A stretch of DNA of 32,643 bases from Thermodesulfobacteriota bacterium (GTDB lineage Bacteria > Desulfobacterota > BSN033 > WVXP01 > G020346125). A model generated the notes under the pieces. That model was given only the letters and a program-made list of their open reading frames with translations, did no database searches and had not been told where the DNA came from. This document shows, one piece after another, positions 25,454 through 32,643 of the stretch. A program made the position numbers and the translations under genes. The stretch is taken from the NCBI GenBank assembly GCA_030145085.1, contig JAQYWG010000010.1:1-32643 (forward strand), read 5' to 3'. Position 1 is the first letter of the stretch, and every line of letters starts with the position of its first letter.

Positions 25454-25744
25454 GTGAAGCCGGAGCAGGATTATAAATGGAGAGATTTTGAGAGAGGTTA
25501 TGTGATCACGGAGCCGGGGAGCTCCCGGGAATACCACACGGGGGACTGGAGGTCTCAGCGACCCATCTTCGATAAGGAGAGGTGTATCAAGTGCGGTGTC
25601 TGCTGGATTTTCTGTCCCGATTGCGCCATCCGATTCGATGCGGAGGGATATGCAGAGATGGACCTCGATTACTGTAAGGGCTGCGGAATTTGCTCCAGGG
25701 AGTGCTTGCCCGGAGCCATTACCATGGTAGATGAGGAGGGATAG
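25454..25744 (+). CDS. 2-oxoacid:ferredoxin oxidoreductase delta subunit (ferredoxin-like)
   Basis: A 96-residue subunit that passes electrons out of the enzyme. The N-terminal TGDWRSQRP is the delta-subunit hallmark. Two [4Fe-4S] sites follow: C44, C47, C50, C54 in CIKCGVCWIFC and C74, C77, C80, C84 in CKGCGICSREC. It starts with GTG, with AAGGAG upstream at a slightly long spacing. Two bases separate it from the alpha gene. Confidence 0.93.
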   Translation: MKPEQDYKWRDFERGYVITEPGSSREYHTGDWRSQRPIFDKERCIKCGVCWIFCPDCAIRFDAEGYAEMDLDYCKGCGICSRECLPGAITMVDEEG

Positions 25745-25746
25745 AG

Positions 25747-26922
25747 ATGGGAAAGAGAGTGGGTATGGAGGTCTCCATCGCGGCCAGCGAAGCGGTGAGG
25801 TTAGCCAACGTCGATGTGATTGCGGCCTACCCCATCACGCCTCAGACCCATATCGTTGAGCATCTGTCGGAATTCGTCAACAATGGGGAGCTGGACGCTG
25901 AGTTCGTACCGGTGGAATCGGAGCATTCGGCCATGAGTGTCTGTTCTGGAAGTCAGGCTGTAGGTGCGAGGAGTTTTACCTGTACCAGCTCTCAGGGTTT
26001 GATCCTCATGAGCGAGATCGTCTATTGCACGGCGGCCATGAGGCTTCCCGTCATTATGGTGCTTGCCAACCGCTCCCTTTCAAACCCCATCAGTATCTGG
26101 AACGACCACACCGACGTCATGTCCATTCGGGATTGCGGATGGATTCAGTATTTCGCCGAAAATGGGCAGGACGTCTTCGATCACGTCCTCATCAGCTATC
26201 GGGTAGGGGAGGACAGAGATGTTATGCTTCCGGTGATCGTCAATATGGATGGATTTAGCGTGAGCCATGTGATTGAGCCGGTGGAGTTAGTGGACCAGGA
26301 GACGGTGGACAAGTTCTTACCTCCCTACAAACCTGATATCGTCTTAGATCCTGCTCACCCGGTAACCATGGGGGCTATCGTTCTCCCTTCCTGCTATACG
26401 GAGGCGAAGAAGGCTCAGGATGAGGCAGTGAAAGCTTCCATGCCGACTATCCTGAAGGGTTGGCAGGAGTTCGGGGATCTAACGGGTCGTTATTATCATC
26501 CTATCGAGGAATATCGGACCGAGGGTGCGGAGGTATTGTTGGTGACCATGGGGGGGATTGGTGAGACGGCTATGTGGGCCGTGGACCAGATGCGAGAAAA
26601 GGGGCGTCCCGTTGGTCTTCTCAAGATGCGACTCTGGAGGCCTTTTCCCTTTGAGGAATTTCGCAAGGCCGCCTCGAAGGCGAGGATGTTGGTGGTCGTG
26701 GATCGAGCCATCTCCTATGGAGGACCCGGTGGCCCGGTGGCCAGTGAGCTGAGGTCGGCCCTTTACAATGAGCCGAAACGACCCCTTGTGGCGAATTTCA
26801 TCGCCGGGCTTGCAAGCCGGGATGTTGCCCCGTTCGATTTCATTGAAATGGTGGATAGGGCCGAGGGGGCTTGCAAAAAGGGAATGGAACCCGAATATGA
26901 GATTTATGGGGTGAGGGAATAA
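25747..26922 (+). CDS. 2-oxoacid:ferredoxin oxidoreductase alpha subunit (PorA-like)
   Basis: Carries the pyrimidine-binding part of the thiamine diphosphate site and the transketolase C-terminal-like domain. DVIAAYPITPQTHIVEHL near residues 23-40, EFVPVESEHSAMSVCSGSQA and CTSSQGLILMSE follow family pattern; VDRAISYGGPGGPVASEL marks the C-terminal domain. The 391 residues are normal for PorA. A GGAGGG site precedes the start. Its stop overlaps the beta start by one base (TAATG). Pyruvate, 2-ketoisovalerate and phenylglyoxylate enzymes all share this fold. Confidence 0.93.
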   Translation: MGKRVGMEVSIAASEAVRLANVDVIAAYPITPQTHIVEHLSEFVNNGELDAEFVPVESEHSAMSVCSGSQAVGARSFTCTSSQGLILMSEIVYCTAAMRLPVIMVLANRSLSNPISIWNDHTDVMSIRDCGWIQYFAENGQDVFDHVLISYRVGEDRDVMLPVIVNMDGFSVSHVIEPVELVDQETVDKFLPPYKPDIVLDPAHPVTMGAIVLPSCYTEAKKAQDEAVKASMPTILKGWQEFGDLTGRYYHPIEEYRTEGAEVLLVTMGGIGETAMWAVDQMREKGRPVGLLKMRLWRPFPFEEFRKAASKARMLVVVDRAISYGGPGGPVASELRSALYNEPKRPLVANFIAGLASRDVAPFDFIEMVDRAEGACKKGMEPEYEIYGVRE

Positions 26923-27857
26923 TGGAAAAGTTGAATGTCTATTCGGCGAGGTTGGTTCCAAAAAACGAGAATTTCGGTCAGGGTCATCGTGCGTGTCAGG
27001 GATGTGCCGAGGCCCTGGCGATAAGGCTGGCCGGGAAGGCTGTGGGGAAGAGCGTGGTCGCCGTCAGCGCCACGGGCTGTATGGAGGTGGTATCAACACC
27101 CTTCCCCTATACCTCCTGGAATGTGCCCTGGATACACGTGGCCTTCGAAAATGCGGCCGCGGTTGCCTCTGGCGCTGAGAGCGGATTAAAGGCCTTGATG
27201 CGAAAGGGGAGGATCCCTCAGAGGAAGATATTCGTCCTGGCCCTGGCAGGGGATGGGGGGACCAGCGATATCGGGGTTCAGGCCATTTCGGGGGCCCTGG
27301 AGAGGGGACACGACTTCCTCTATATCTGTACGGACAACGAGGCCTACATGAATACGGGAATCCAGCGCTCCTCGGCAACGCCATGGGGGGCCTCAACAAC
27401 GACCTCCCCAGCGGGGAAGGTGATTCCCGGGCAGACTACCTGGAAGAAGAATATGGCCGCCATTGCAGCGGCCCATGACATCCCCTATGTGGCCACGGCG
27501 TGCCCGAGTTATCCATTCGATTTGATGGAGAAGGTGAAAAAGGGATCTCGAACCCCTGGACCGGCGTATATCCATGTCTTGGCGGTTTGTCCGACTGGGT
27601 GGAGGTCAGCGCCGGATCTCGGCATTCGATTGGGGAGGTTGGCGGTGGAAACCGGGATCTTCCCCCTCTATGAGGTGATCGACGGGAAGTATAAGCTGAG
27701 TGTAGATCCACCCCAGCTGCGGCCGGTGGAGGATTATTTCCGCCTCCAGGGAAGGTTCCGACACCTGACAAAGGATATGATCGAGAAAATTCAGGAGAGG
27801 GTTGCACGGGAATACGAGAAACTCAAGATGCAGGAGAGGATGACCGGAGGAGAATAA
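26922..27857 (+). CDS. 2-oxoacid:ferredoxin oxidoreductase beta subunit (PorB-like)
   Basis: Binds the diphosphate end of thiamine diphosphate and one [4Fe-4S] cluster. GDGGTSDIG at 110-118 with TDNEAYMNTG near 137-146 is the TPP-Mg motif. Cluster cysteines are C25, C28, C53 and C194, as in known PorB chains. The 311 residues are normal. Its stop overlaps the start of the NuoE-like gene by one base (TAATG), the same coupling used between alpha and beta, which ties the oxidoreductase directly to the NADH-type module. Confidence 0.94.
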   Translation: MEKLNVYSARLVPKNENFGQGHRACQGCAEALAIRLAGKAVGKSVVAVSATGCMEVVSTPFPYTSWNVPWIHVAFENAAAVASGAESGLKALMRKGRIPQRKIFVLALAGDGGTSDIGVQAISGALERGHDFLYICTDNEAYMNTGIQRSSATPWGASTTTSPAGKVIPGQTTWKKNMAAIAAAHDIPYVATACPSYPFDLMEKVKKGSRTPGPAYIHVLAVCPTGWRSAPDLGIRLGRLAVETGIFPLYEVIDGKYKLSVDPPQLRPVEDYFRLQGRFRHLTKDMIEKIQERVAREYEKLKMQERMTGGE

Positions 27858-28405
27858 TGGAGCTGAAGGAAGTAGACCAAGTCCTTAAAGAGTATGGATA
27901 TGAGGAATCGGCCATTTTGCCCATTCTCCAGGATATCCAGGACAGGGATCGCTATCTGGCAAAGGAAGTTTGCGAGCACATCGCAGAGAAATTGAGCATA
28001 CCTGTTACACGGGTCCATCGGTTAGCCACCTTTTATCGGGCATTTAGCCTGACCCCCCGGGGTCGTCACTTGGTCAGTTGCTGTATGGGGACGGCCTGCC
28101 ACGTTCGCGGCGCCCCGCGGGTATTGGATAAGCTCGAGATGGATTTGGGCATCGAGTCCGGAGGAACGACCAAAGATCTGATGTTCAGCCTGGAGTCGGT
28201 TAATTGTCTCGGTGCCTGTGCGACTGGTCCGCTGGTTGTTATTGACGGCCATTACTATGGCCACATGAGTTCAATAAAAATAGATTCGGTTTTGAAGGAA
28301 TATAAGAAACCGCCGAAAGGTGAAAAAGATGAGGGAAAGACTAAGAAATCCGGAAAATCTCGAAAGACTGAGGCAAAAGCTTCAAAAAGAAAGGGACCCC
28401 AATAA
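27857..28405 (+). CDS. NuoE/HydC/HndA-like 2Fe-2S subunit with basic tail
   Basis: Thioredoxin-fold [2Fe-2S] protein of NADH dehydrogenase and NAD-dependent hydrogenase or formate dehydrogenase modules. After a helical N-terminus with [19 protein letters not shown], the cluster ligands are C76 and C81 in CMGTAC and C117 and C121 in CLGAC. Residues 150-182 form a Lys-rich tail absent from most relatives. This tail is encoded by the 77 nt that overlap the start of the NuoF-like gene in another frame. It starts 1 nt inside the porB stop codon. Confidence 0.92.
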   Translation: MELKEVDQVLKEYGYEESAILPILQDIQDRDRYLAKEVCEHIAEKLSIPVTRVHRLATFYRAFSLTPRGRHLVSCCMGTACHVRGAPRVLDKLEMDLGIESGGTTKDLMFSLESVNCLGACATGPLVVIDGHYYGHMSSIKIDSVLKEYKKPPKGEKDEGKTKKSGKSRKTEAKASKRKGPQ

Positions 28406-30185
28406 ACGGCGAATCACCGTCTGTGCCGGGACGGGTTGTGGTGCCTACGGTTGTGGAGAAATCATTTCCGCCCTCAAAAAGGAGCTGAAGAAGAGGAAGC
28501 TTCAGCAGGATGTGGAGATCAAGGTGACGGGTTGCCACGGGTTCTGCGAGAGGGGTCCACTCTTGGTGATCAACCCCCAGAAGCTCTTCTATCAAAAAGT
28601 CCAGGTGGAGGATGTACCGGAGATTCTCTCGGAAACCATCGAGAAGGGGAATGTTATTGATCGACTCCTCTATGTCAACCCCGTAACAGGGGAGAAGATC
28701 GTCCATGAGGATGAGGTTCCCTTCTATAAGCTCCAGGAGAGGATTATCTTTGGGAGCAATGGCAGCATCGACCCGACATCCATTGAAGACTATATCGCGA
28801 TAGGGGGGTATAGAGCCTTGGCCAAAGCCTTCTTCGATATGTCCCCAGAGGAGATCATCGAGTCCGTGAAGAGGTCGGGGCTTCGGGGGCGTGGGGGTGG
28901 CGGATTTCCCACCGGGCTCAAATGGGAGAGCTGCCGGAAAGCGCCTGGTGAACCCAGGTACGTGATCTGCAACGCGGACGAGGGGGACCCGGGGGCCTAT
29001 ATGGACAGGAGTCTCCTTGAGGGAAATCCCCACAGCGTACTGGAGGGGATGGTTATCGGGGCTTACGCCATAGGATCTAACCAGGGACACGTATTCGTGA
29101 GGAAAGAGTACCCCCTGGCCGTCCAGAACCTGAGGATTGCCTTACAACAGGCCGAGGAATACGGGTTACTGGGGGAGGGTATCCTCGGCACGGGTTTCGA
29201 TTTTTCGGTGAGGATCAACAGGGGAGGGGGCGCCTTTGTCTGTGGGGAATCCAGTGCTTTGATGGCTTCCCTAGAAGGACAACCTGGCGAACCGAGGGCA
29301 AAACATATCCACACAGTAATAAGCGGTCTCTATGATAAACCAACCAACTTGAATAACGTGGAAACGTGGGCCAACGTTCCCCTCATCATCGATAAAGGGG
29401 ACCAGTGGTATGCCCAGCTTGGAACGGAAGGGAGCAAGGGGACCAAGATCTTCTCCCTGGTTGGAAAAGTGAACAATACGGGGTTGGTGGAGGTGCCCAT
29501 GGGCATCACCCTGAGGGAGATCGTATATGACATTGGTGGTGGGATCCCCGGGGGGAAGAAGTTCAAAGCCGTTCAGACGGGGGGTCCCTCGGGCGGGTGC
29601 ATTCCAGAATCGCTGTTAGACCTTCCCGTGGATTTCGATAGGTTGACCGAGGTAGGGTCCATGATGGGTTCCGGGGGAATGATCGTCATGGACGAGGGCA
29701 ACTGCATGGTGGATGTGGCCAAGTATTTCATCAACTTCCTGAGGGATGAGTCCTGTGGGAAGTGCACCTCCTGTCGTGAAGGGACCCAAAGGATGTACGA
29801 GATCCTGGACGACATCACGGAAGGGAGGGGGAAGAGGGGCGATGTCGAGCTCCTGGAGGAATTGGGATGGGTAGTGGCTGAGGCTTCCCTCTGTGCCCTC
29901 GGCGGAACGGCCCCGAACCCAGTCCTGAGCACGATCCAGTACTTCAGGGATGAATATGAGGCCCATATCAAGGAGAAACGGTGTCCAGCCGGTGTGTGTA
30001 AGGCGCTGATTCAGTATACCATCGATTCCGAACTGTGTACGGCCTGCGGCCGTTGCCGGAAGGCCTGCCCGAGCGATGCCATTTCAGGGGCGAAGAAGGT
30101 TCCCCACAAGATAGACCAGGAGAAGTGCATAAAATGCGGCATGTGTGTTGAGTCTTGTAAATTTGATGCGGTAAAGGTCCAATAA
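28329..30185 (+). CDS. NuoF/HydB/HndC-like flavoprotein with extra FeS domains
   Basis: The NAD(H)- and FMN-binding subunit. Domain order: an N-terminal thioredoxin-like [2Fe-2S] domain (CAGTGC at about 32-37, CHGFC at about 69-73); the Nuo51 core with [17 protein letters not shown] and [13 protein letters not shown], binding FMN and NADH; an SLBB segment; the [4Fe-4S] motif [14 protein letters not shown]; and a C-terminal 2[4Fe-4S] ferredoxin domain ([22 protein letters not shown]). Both added end domains are typical of HydB of NAD-coupled or electron-bifurcating hydrogenases and are absent from ordinary complex I NuoF. The ATG at 28329 is preferred to GTG at 28320 because AAAGGTG is well placed. 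618 residues. Confidence 0.94.
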   Translation: MRERLRNPENLERLRQKLQKERDPNKRRITVCAGTGCGAYGCGEIISALKKELKKRKLQQDVEIKVTGCHGFCERGPLLVINPQKLFYQKVQVEDVPEILSETIEKGNVIDRLLYVNPVTGEKIVHEDEVPFYKLQERIIFGSNGSIDPTSIEDYIAIGGYRALAKAFFDMSPEEIIESVKRSGLRGRGGGGFPTGLKWESCRKAPGEPRYVICNADEGDPGAYMDRSLLEGNPHSVLEGMVIGAYAIGSNQGHVFVRKEYPLAVQNLRIALQQAEEYGLLGEGILGTGFDFSVRINRGGGAFVCGESSALMASLEGQPGEPRAKHIHTVISGLYDKPTNLNNVETWANVPLIIDKGDQWYAQLGTEGSKGTKIFSLVGKVNNTGLVEVPMGITLREIVYDIGGGIPGGKKFKAVQTGGPSGGCIPESLLDLPVDFDRLTEVGSMMGSGGMIVMDEGNCMVDVAKYFINFLRDESCGKCTSCREGTQRMYEILDDITEGRGKRGDVELLEELGWVVAEASLCALGGTAPNPVLSTIQYFRDEYEAHIKEKRCPAGVCKALIQYTIDSELCTACGRCRKACPSDAISGAKKVPHKIDQEKCIKCGMCVESCKFDAVKVQ

Positions 30186-30209
30186 TATTCCCATGGAAGG
30201 CGGAGAGGC

Positions 30210-30929
30210 ATGAAGACGATGATTGAATTTACCATTGACGGAGTCGGGGTTGAGGCGGAGGAGGGCAGCACCATACTCCCCGTTGCCTTGGAAAATGGCT
30301 TCGAAATTCCACACCTGTGCTATCACGATGAGGTATCGCCCTATGGGGCCTGTCGGCTCTGCTTGGTGGAGGTGGAAAGAGGGGGCAGAAGGAGGCTAAC
30401 GGCTTCCTGCACGTATCCCGTTCTGGAGGGGATTCAGGTCTTAACCGATACGGAAAAGGTCCGAAAGGCAAGGAGGATGATTATGGAACTCCTGCTGGCC
30501 AGGTGCCCGGACAGGGAGGCTCTCCAAGAGTTGGGATCTCAGATGGAGATCGAGAAGCCCCGGTTCGAGTTGCGCGAGGAGGAATGCATCCTCTGCGGGC
30601 TGTGCGAAAGGGTATGCCGAGAGGTTGTTGGGGCTAATGCCATCAGCTTTTTCAGCCGGGGGTATAAGAAGGAAATGGGCCCTCCTTTCAGGGATCCCAA
30701 GGCTTGCATAGCTTGTGGGGCCTGTGTCTATGTCTGTCCTGTTGATTGTATCAAAATGGAGGAGACGGAGGAGGAACGGACCATCGTGAGGTGGGAGAGA
30801 ACCCTGCCGATGAAGAAATGCAAGGCATGTGGCCAGAGTTTCGCCCCATGGTTTCAGCTGGAGTACATCAAGGAAAAGGTCAAGCTTCCGAAGGATTTCT
30901 TCGATGTCTGTCCGGATTGTCGGGGGTAA
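30210..30929 (+). CDS. NuoG-N/HydA-N-like iron-sulfur protein without catalytic domain
   Basis: A 239-residue electron-transfer subunit. Residues 1-80 are a plant-type [2Fe-2S] domain (C37, C48, C51, C67; GACRLCLVEV). Residues 81-120, where NuoG and HydA carry the His-Cys3 [4Fe-4S] motif, read LLARCPDREALQELGSQ and lack it. Residues 121-182 hold two [4Fe-4S] sites (CILCGLCERVC, CIACGACVYVC). Residues 204-237 form a C-x2-C...C-x2-C zinc- or rubredoxin-like knuckle (C204, C207, C234, C237). No H-cluster or molybdopterin domain follows, so it resembles HoxU: a wire from the flavin subunit to another enzyme, here most likely the POR. Confidence 0.88.
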   Translation: MKTMIEFTIDGVGVEAEEGSTILPVALENGFEIPHLCYHDEVSPYGACRLCLVEVERGGRRRLTASCTYPVLEGIQVLTDTEKVRKARRMIMELLLARCPDREALQELGSQMEIEKPRFELREEECILCGLCERVCREVVGANAISFFSRGYKKEMGPPFRDPKACIACGACVYVCPVDCIKMEETEEERTIVRWERTLPMKKCKACGQSFAPWFQLEYIKEKVKLPKDFFDVCPDCRG

Positions 30930-30988
30930 GGGAGATCCCCCAAGATGATCCCTTGGGTCCCGGGGAGAGGGGCTAGGAGGAGATGGAT

Positions 30989-31423
30989 GTGGCATTTATG
31001 AGATGGGATCCTCTGAAGGACTTGATGGAAATCCAGGAGAGGATGAATAGGCTCTGCGACGTGACCTTCGGCCGGAGGAGGGGGGAGGTGCTGCCGAGGA
31101 GCACGTGGACTCCTTCGGTGGATATCTACGAGACGGGAGATGAGATTGTCGTCGAGGTCGAACTTCCTGAGATCGACGTGGATGACCTTACCGTGGACAT
31201 AGAGGGGAATATTCTGACCATCAGGGGGGAGAGGCCCCTGAGCAAGGAAACCAAGCCGGAACAATACCATCTCGTCGAGAGGTGTTATGGCCCCTTCAGT
31301 CGCTCCTTTACCCTTCCCGATTCAGTTGATCCCGGGGGAATAAGGGGGCACTATAAGAATGGGATACTTGCGTTGAAGTTGCCAAAAAAGGGGGGGCCAA
31401 AACGGATCGCTATTGAGGAGTGA
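30989..31423 (+). CDS. Hsp20/alpha-crystallin small heat-shock protein
   Basis: ATP-independent chaperone that holds unfolding proteins. The N-terminus MRWDPLKDLMEIQERMNRL, the alpha-crystallin beta sandwich starting WTPSVDIYETGDEIVVEVEL, and the C-terminal motif YKNGILALKLPK are diagnostic. AGGAGG at 30975-30980 is 2 nt before an ATG (30983) and 8 nt before a GTG (30989); the GTG gives optimal spacing and a family-like N-terminus, so it is used here, though the ATG cannot be excluded. It lies 59 nt after the NuoG-like gene and before a terminator, so it is probably the last gene of that operon. Confidence 0.92.
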   Translation: MAFMRWDPLKDLMEIQERMNRLCDVTFGRRRGEVLPRSTWTPSVDIYETGDEIVVEVELPEIDVDDLTVDIEGNILTIRGERPLSKETKPEQYHLVERCYGPFSRSFTLPDSVDPGGIRGHYKNGILALKLPKKGGPKRIAIEE

Positions 31424-31425
31424 TG

Positions 31426-31452
31426 GGGAGGAGATTTCCTCCCTATTTTTTT
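31426..31452 (+). terminator. Rho-independent terminator after Hsp20
   Basis: GGGAGGA (31426-31432) pairs with TCCTCCC (31437-31443) around a 4-nt loop, followed by TATTTTTTT. It begins 3 nt after the Hsp20 stop codon and closes the POR-Nuo-Hsp20 operon. Confidence 0.85.
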
Positions 31453-31850
31453 GGGGGAATCAAACGGATGGTTCCACGTATCTTAACAGCGTATAAACCC
31501 AATTTATCCCCAGACTTTCAGAATTCCTCCCTAGGTGAAATGAATCCATAATTATTGTGGAAAGTATTTCTTTTCGCAATTTCCTCTCAGGAAAATTTCT
31601 TGAAATCTTGAGAAAATCAGAGTAATTTCAAGGAAATCTTAGAATTCATGAGATGTTTGAATTTTTGAACGTTCATCACACTATTGTAAAAATTGGCTAT
31701 TTGATTGTATTCATACAAAAAATTAAAAAAATCATGGCTATATAATTTCCCGTAAAACTGCCAAAAATGGGGCTTGACTTTGGCGTGGGCTTGATGTAAT
31801 TAAATAATATAAATATATTCAATGAAATAAATATAATAAATAAAATAAAC
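31453..31850. other. AT-rich control-like spacer
   Basis: About 400 nt without a gene, more AT-rich than its surroundings. It holds two direct repeats GAAATCTTGAGAA (31602-31614) and GAAATCTTAGAA (31633-31644), 31 nt apart start to start; an inverted pair around TTTCTTGAAAT and ATTTCAAGGAAA; and a perfect 10-bp palindrome TGAACGTTCA (31666-31675). It probably serves as the control region of the HTH gene that follows. Confidence 0.45.
31791..31819 (+). promoter_or_regulatory. Possible promoter of the HTH-Cys gene
   Basis: TTGATG (31791-31796), 17-nt spacer, TATATT (31814-31819). It would give a leader of about 25 nt. An upstream TTGACT at 31774 has no good -10. The region is so AT-rich that chance matches are likely. 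Confidence 0.4.
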
Positions 31851-32300
31851 ATGGAAAAGACCGCATTTACGACCTTCGATATAGCCCGAATGTGTCACGT
31901 TTCAGGGGAGACCGCCAAGCGATGGGTTGAGGAAGCGAAGATCAAAGGATATCGGGTCGGAACCTCGGGACATTGGCGAGTACTACCAAAGGATTTAGCT
32001 TTGTTTCTGAAGAGTAACAACATCCCCTTTCCAGAACCTGAGGAACTAGGTATTGACCTGAAAGCCTTGGTGGATGACAAGAGCTCGGCAACATTCTGTT
32101 GGGAATTCTTTAAAAATAAAATGAATGCTCACATCCGCCCTGAAGGGAGCTGTGAAGATTGTCTTGTTCATAAGACTAAGTCCATCAATTGCTATGCTCT
32201 CAGAGGGGAGGTGGAACATAAGAAGATTTACTGCATCCATTTCTGCGAGGATTGTGCGTATTTCCTTTTTCAGAAGAAGGAAATACTCCCCAAGATTTAA
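31851..32300 (+). CDS. HTH protein with cysteine-rich C-terminal domain
   Basis: A 149-residue protein. Residues 5-55 are an excisionase/MerR-type winged HTH: FTTFDIARMCHVSGETAKRW, then YRVGTSGHWRVLPKDLALFL. After a Pro/Glu linker (59-66), residues 83-137 carry seven cysteines: C83 in FCWEFF, C101 and C104 in CEDC, C114 in NCY, C128, C132 and C135 in FCEDC, with several histidines. This resembles the CWE-type cysteine-rich modules found in deltaproteobacterial signalling proteins; zinc or FeS binding is likely, but I cannot name the family. The leader is A/T only, with no Shine-Dalgarno sequence. It is probably a transcription regulator or DNA-binding adaptor; targets are unknown. Confidence 0.75.
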   Translation: MEKTAFTTFDIARMCHVSGETAKRWVEEAKIKGYRVGTSGHWRVLPKDLALFLKSNNIPFPEPEELGIDLKALVDDKSSATFCWEFFKNKMNAHIRPEGSCEDCLVHKTKSINCYALRGEVEHKKIYCIHFCEDCAYFLFQKKEILPKI

Positions 32301-32643
32301 CCACATCTCCATACGCTAGGAACTTCTCTTATGCTTGGAGAATTATGACCTCTCGGCTATAGCAACAATTACTCTGTGTTTCTGAGCCCAGAGTATCTAT
32401 TTTGATATTGTATGCTTTCGAGGTCCACCAGTCAGAACGGGCATTTCTGGAAACGCAAAAGTAAAATGATCGCAAGATACCCATCTTCTCCAAAACCATC
32501 CGGGGGATGACCTCTTCGTCAGGGAGTGTACACCCTCTAGGAGATTGAGATAAGGCTACAATTGAGGGAAAGGATGTAATAAGGATGCTGCGGCCAAAGG
32601 GCAAGAGGATCTAAACTTACTTCTATTTTTCTCCAACCTTAGT
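32301..32643. other. Right end of window, nothing recognised
   Basis: A minus-strand frame of 91 codons (32604-32329) has no recognisable motif and no good ribosome binding site. A small hairpin ACTCTG/CAGAGT lies near 32371-32394. The next gene presumably lies beyond the window edge. Confidence 0.4.

Noticed and set aside
31781-31797. TGGCGTGGGCTTGAT considered as a sigma-54 promoter
   Set aside because: The GG and TTG elements are spaced one base short and the terminal GC is missing, so it does not meet the -24/-12 consensus.
32329-32604. A 91-codon minus-strand frame at the right end
   Set aside because: No recognisable domain, weak start context, and no neighbour to support it. It could be a small or decayed gene, but the evidence is too thin.

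Overview
The window reads as a chromosomal segment of an anaerobic bacterium, most probably Desulfobacterota (former Deltaproteobacteria) or a close relative. This rests on gene order and protein character: rpsB-tsf-pyrH-frr-uppS-cdsA-dxr-rseP-tsaB with psd-pssA behind it, then uvrA, serS, a tRNA cluster, tadA, SRP RNA, dnaX-ybaB-recR and a four-subunit 2-oxoacid:ferredoxin oxidoreductase. Three copies of a 'TTCGTAAAAAGTC'-ended repeat, which I recall from such genomes, fit the same reading. No phage, plasmid, IS transposase or CRISPR array is visible. Taxonomy is inference.

Left part (1-12450). A repeat-rich leader precedes a UbiA-family prenyltransferase on the plus strand. Everything else here is on the minus strand: rpsB, tsf, pyrH, frr and a 56-aa ferredoxin with a TTG start, then about 0.8 kb of repeats, then uppS, cdsA, dxr, rseP, tsaB, a DUF465 protein, psd and pssA. 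Many of these genes overlap or sit a few bases apart. The cluster supplies translation factors, isoprenoid and lipid precursors and envelope enzymes.

Polyamine operon (12450-15836, minus). A consensus-like sigma-70 promoter with an inverted repeat over the expected start site drives an XRE-cupin regulator, then speD, pdaD, speE and speB. Together they form a complete arginine -> agmatine -> putrescine -> spermidine route that uses two pyruvoyl enzymes. The 3' part of speD lies on a 53-nt palindrome that encodes a non-conserved tail.

Middle (15922-22070, plus). uvrA, a repeat, then serS followed after 2 nt by tRNA-Ser(TGA), then tRNA-Ser(GCT), tRNA-Arg(ACG), a clear terminator, tadA, tRNA-Ser(CGA), tRNA-Ser(GGA) and the small SRP RNA. 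Four serine isoacceptors lie beside seryl-tRNA synthetase, and the only ACG tRNA lies beside its A34 deaminase.

Right part (22070-32643, plus). dnaX-ybaB-recR is followed by a tightly coupled operon: POR gamma, delta, alpha and beta, a NuoE/HydC-like protein, a NuoF/HydB-like protein with extra FeS domains, a NuoG-N/HydA-N-like FeS protein without a catalytic domain, and Hsp20. The simplest reading is a 2-oxoacid oxidoreductase wired to an NAD(H)-reactive flavin module; this is the most interesting candidate system in the window. After a terminator and an AT-rich spacer comes a small HTH protein with a cysteine-rich C-terminus. The last 340 bases hold nothing I recognise.

Three dispersed repeat families stand out: R1 (MITE-like, three copies), R3 (a palindrome nested in R1 at 0, 1 or 2 copies) and R2 (about 165-205 bp, strongly pyrimidine-biased, three copies).
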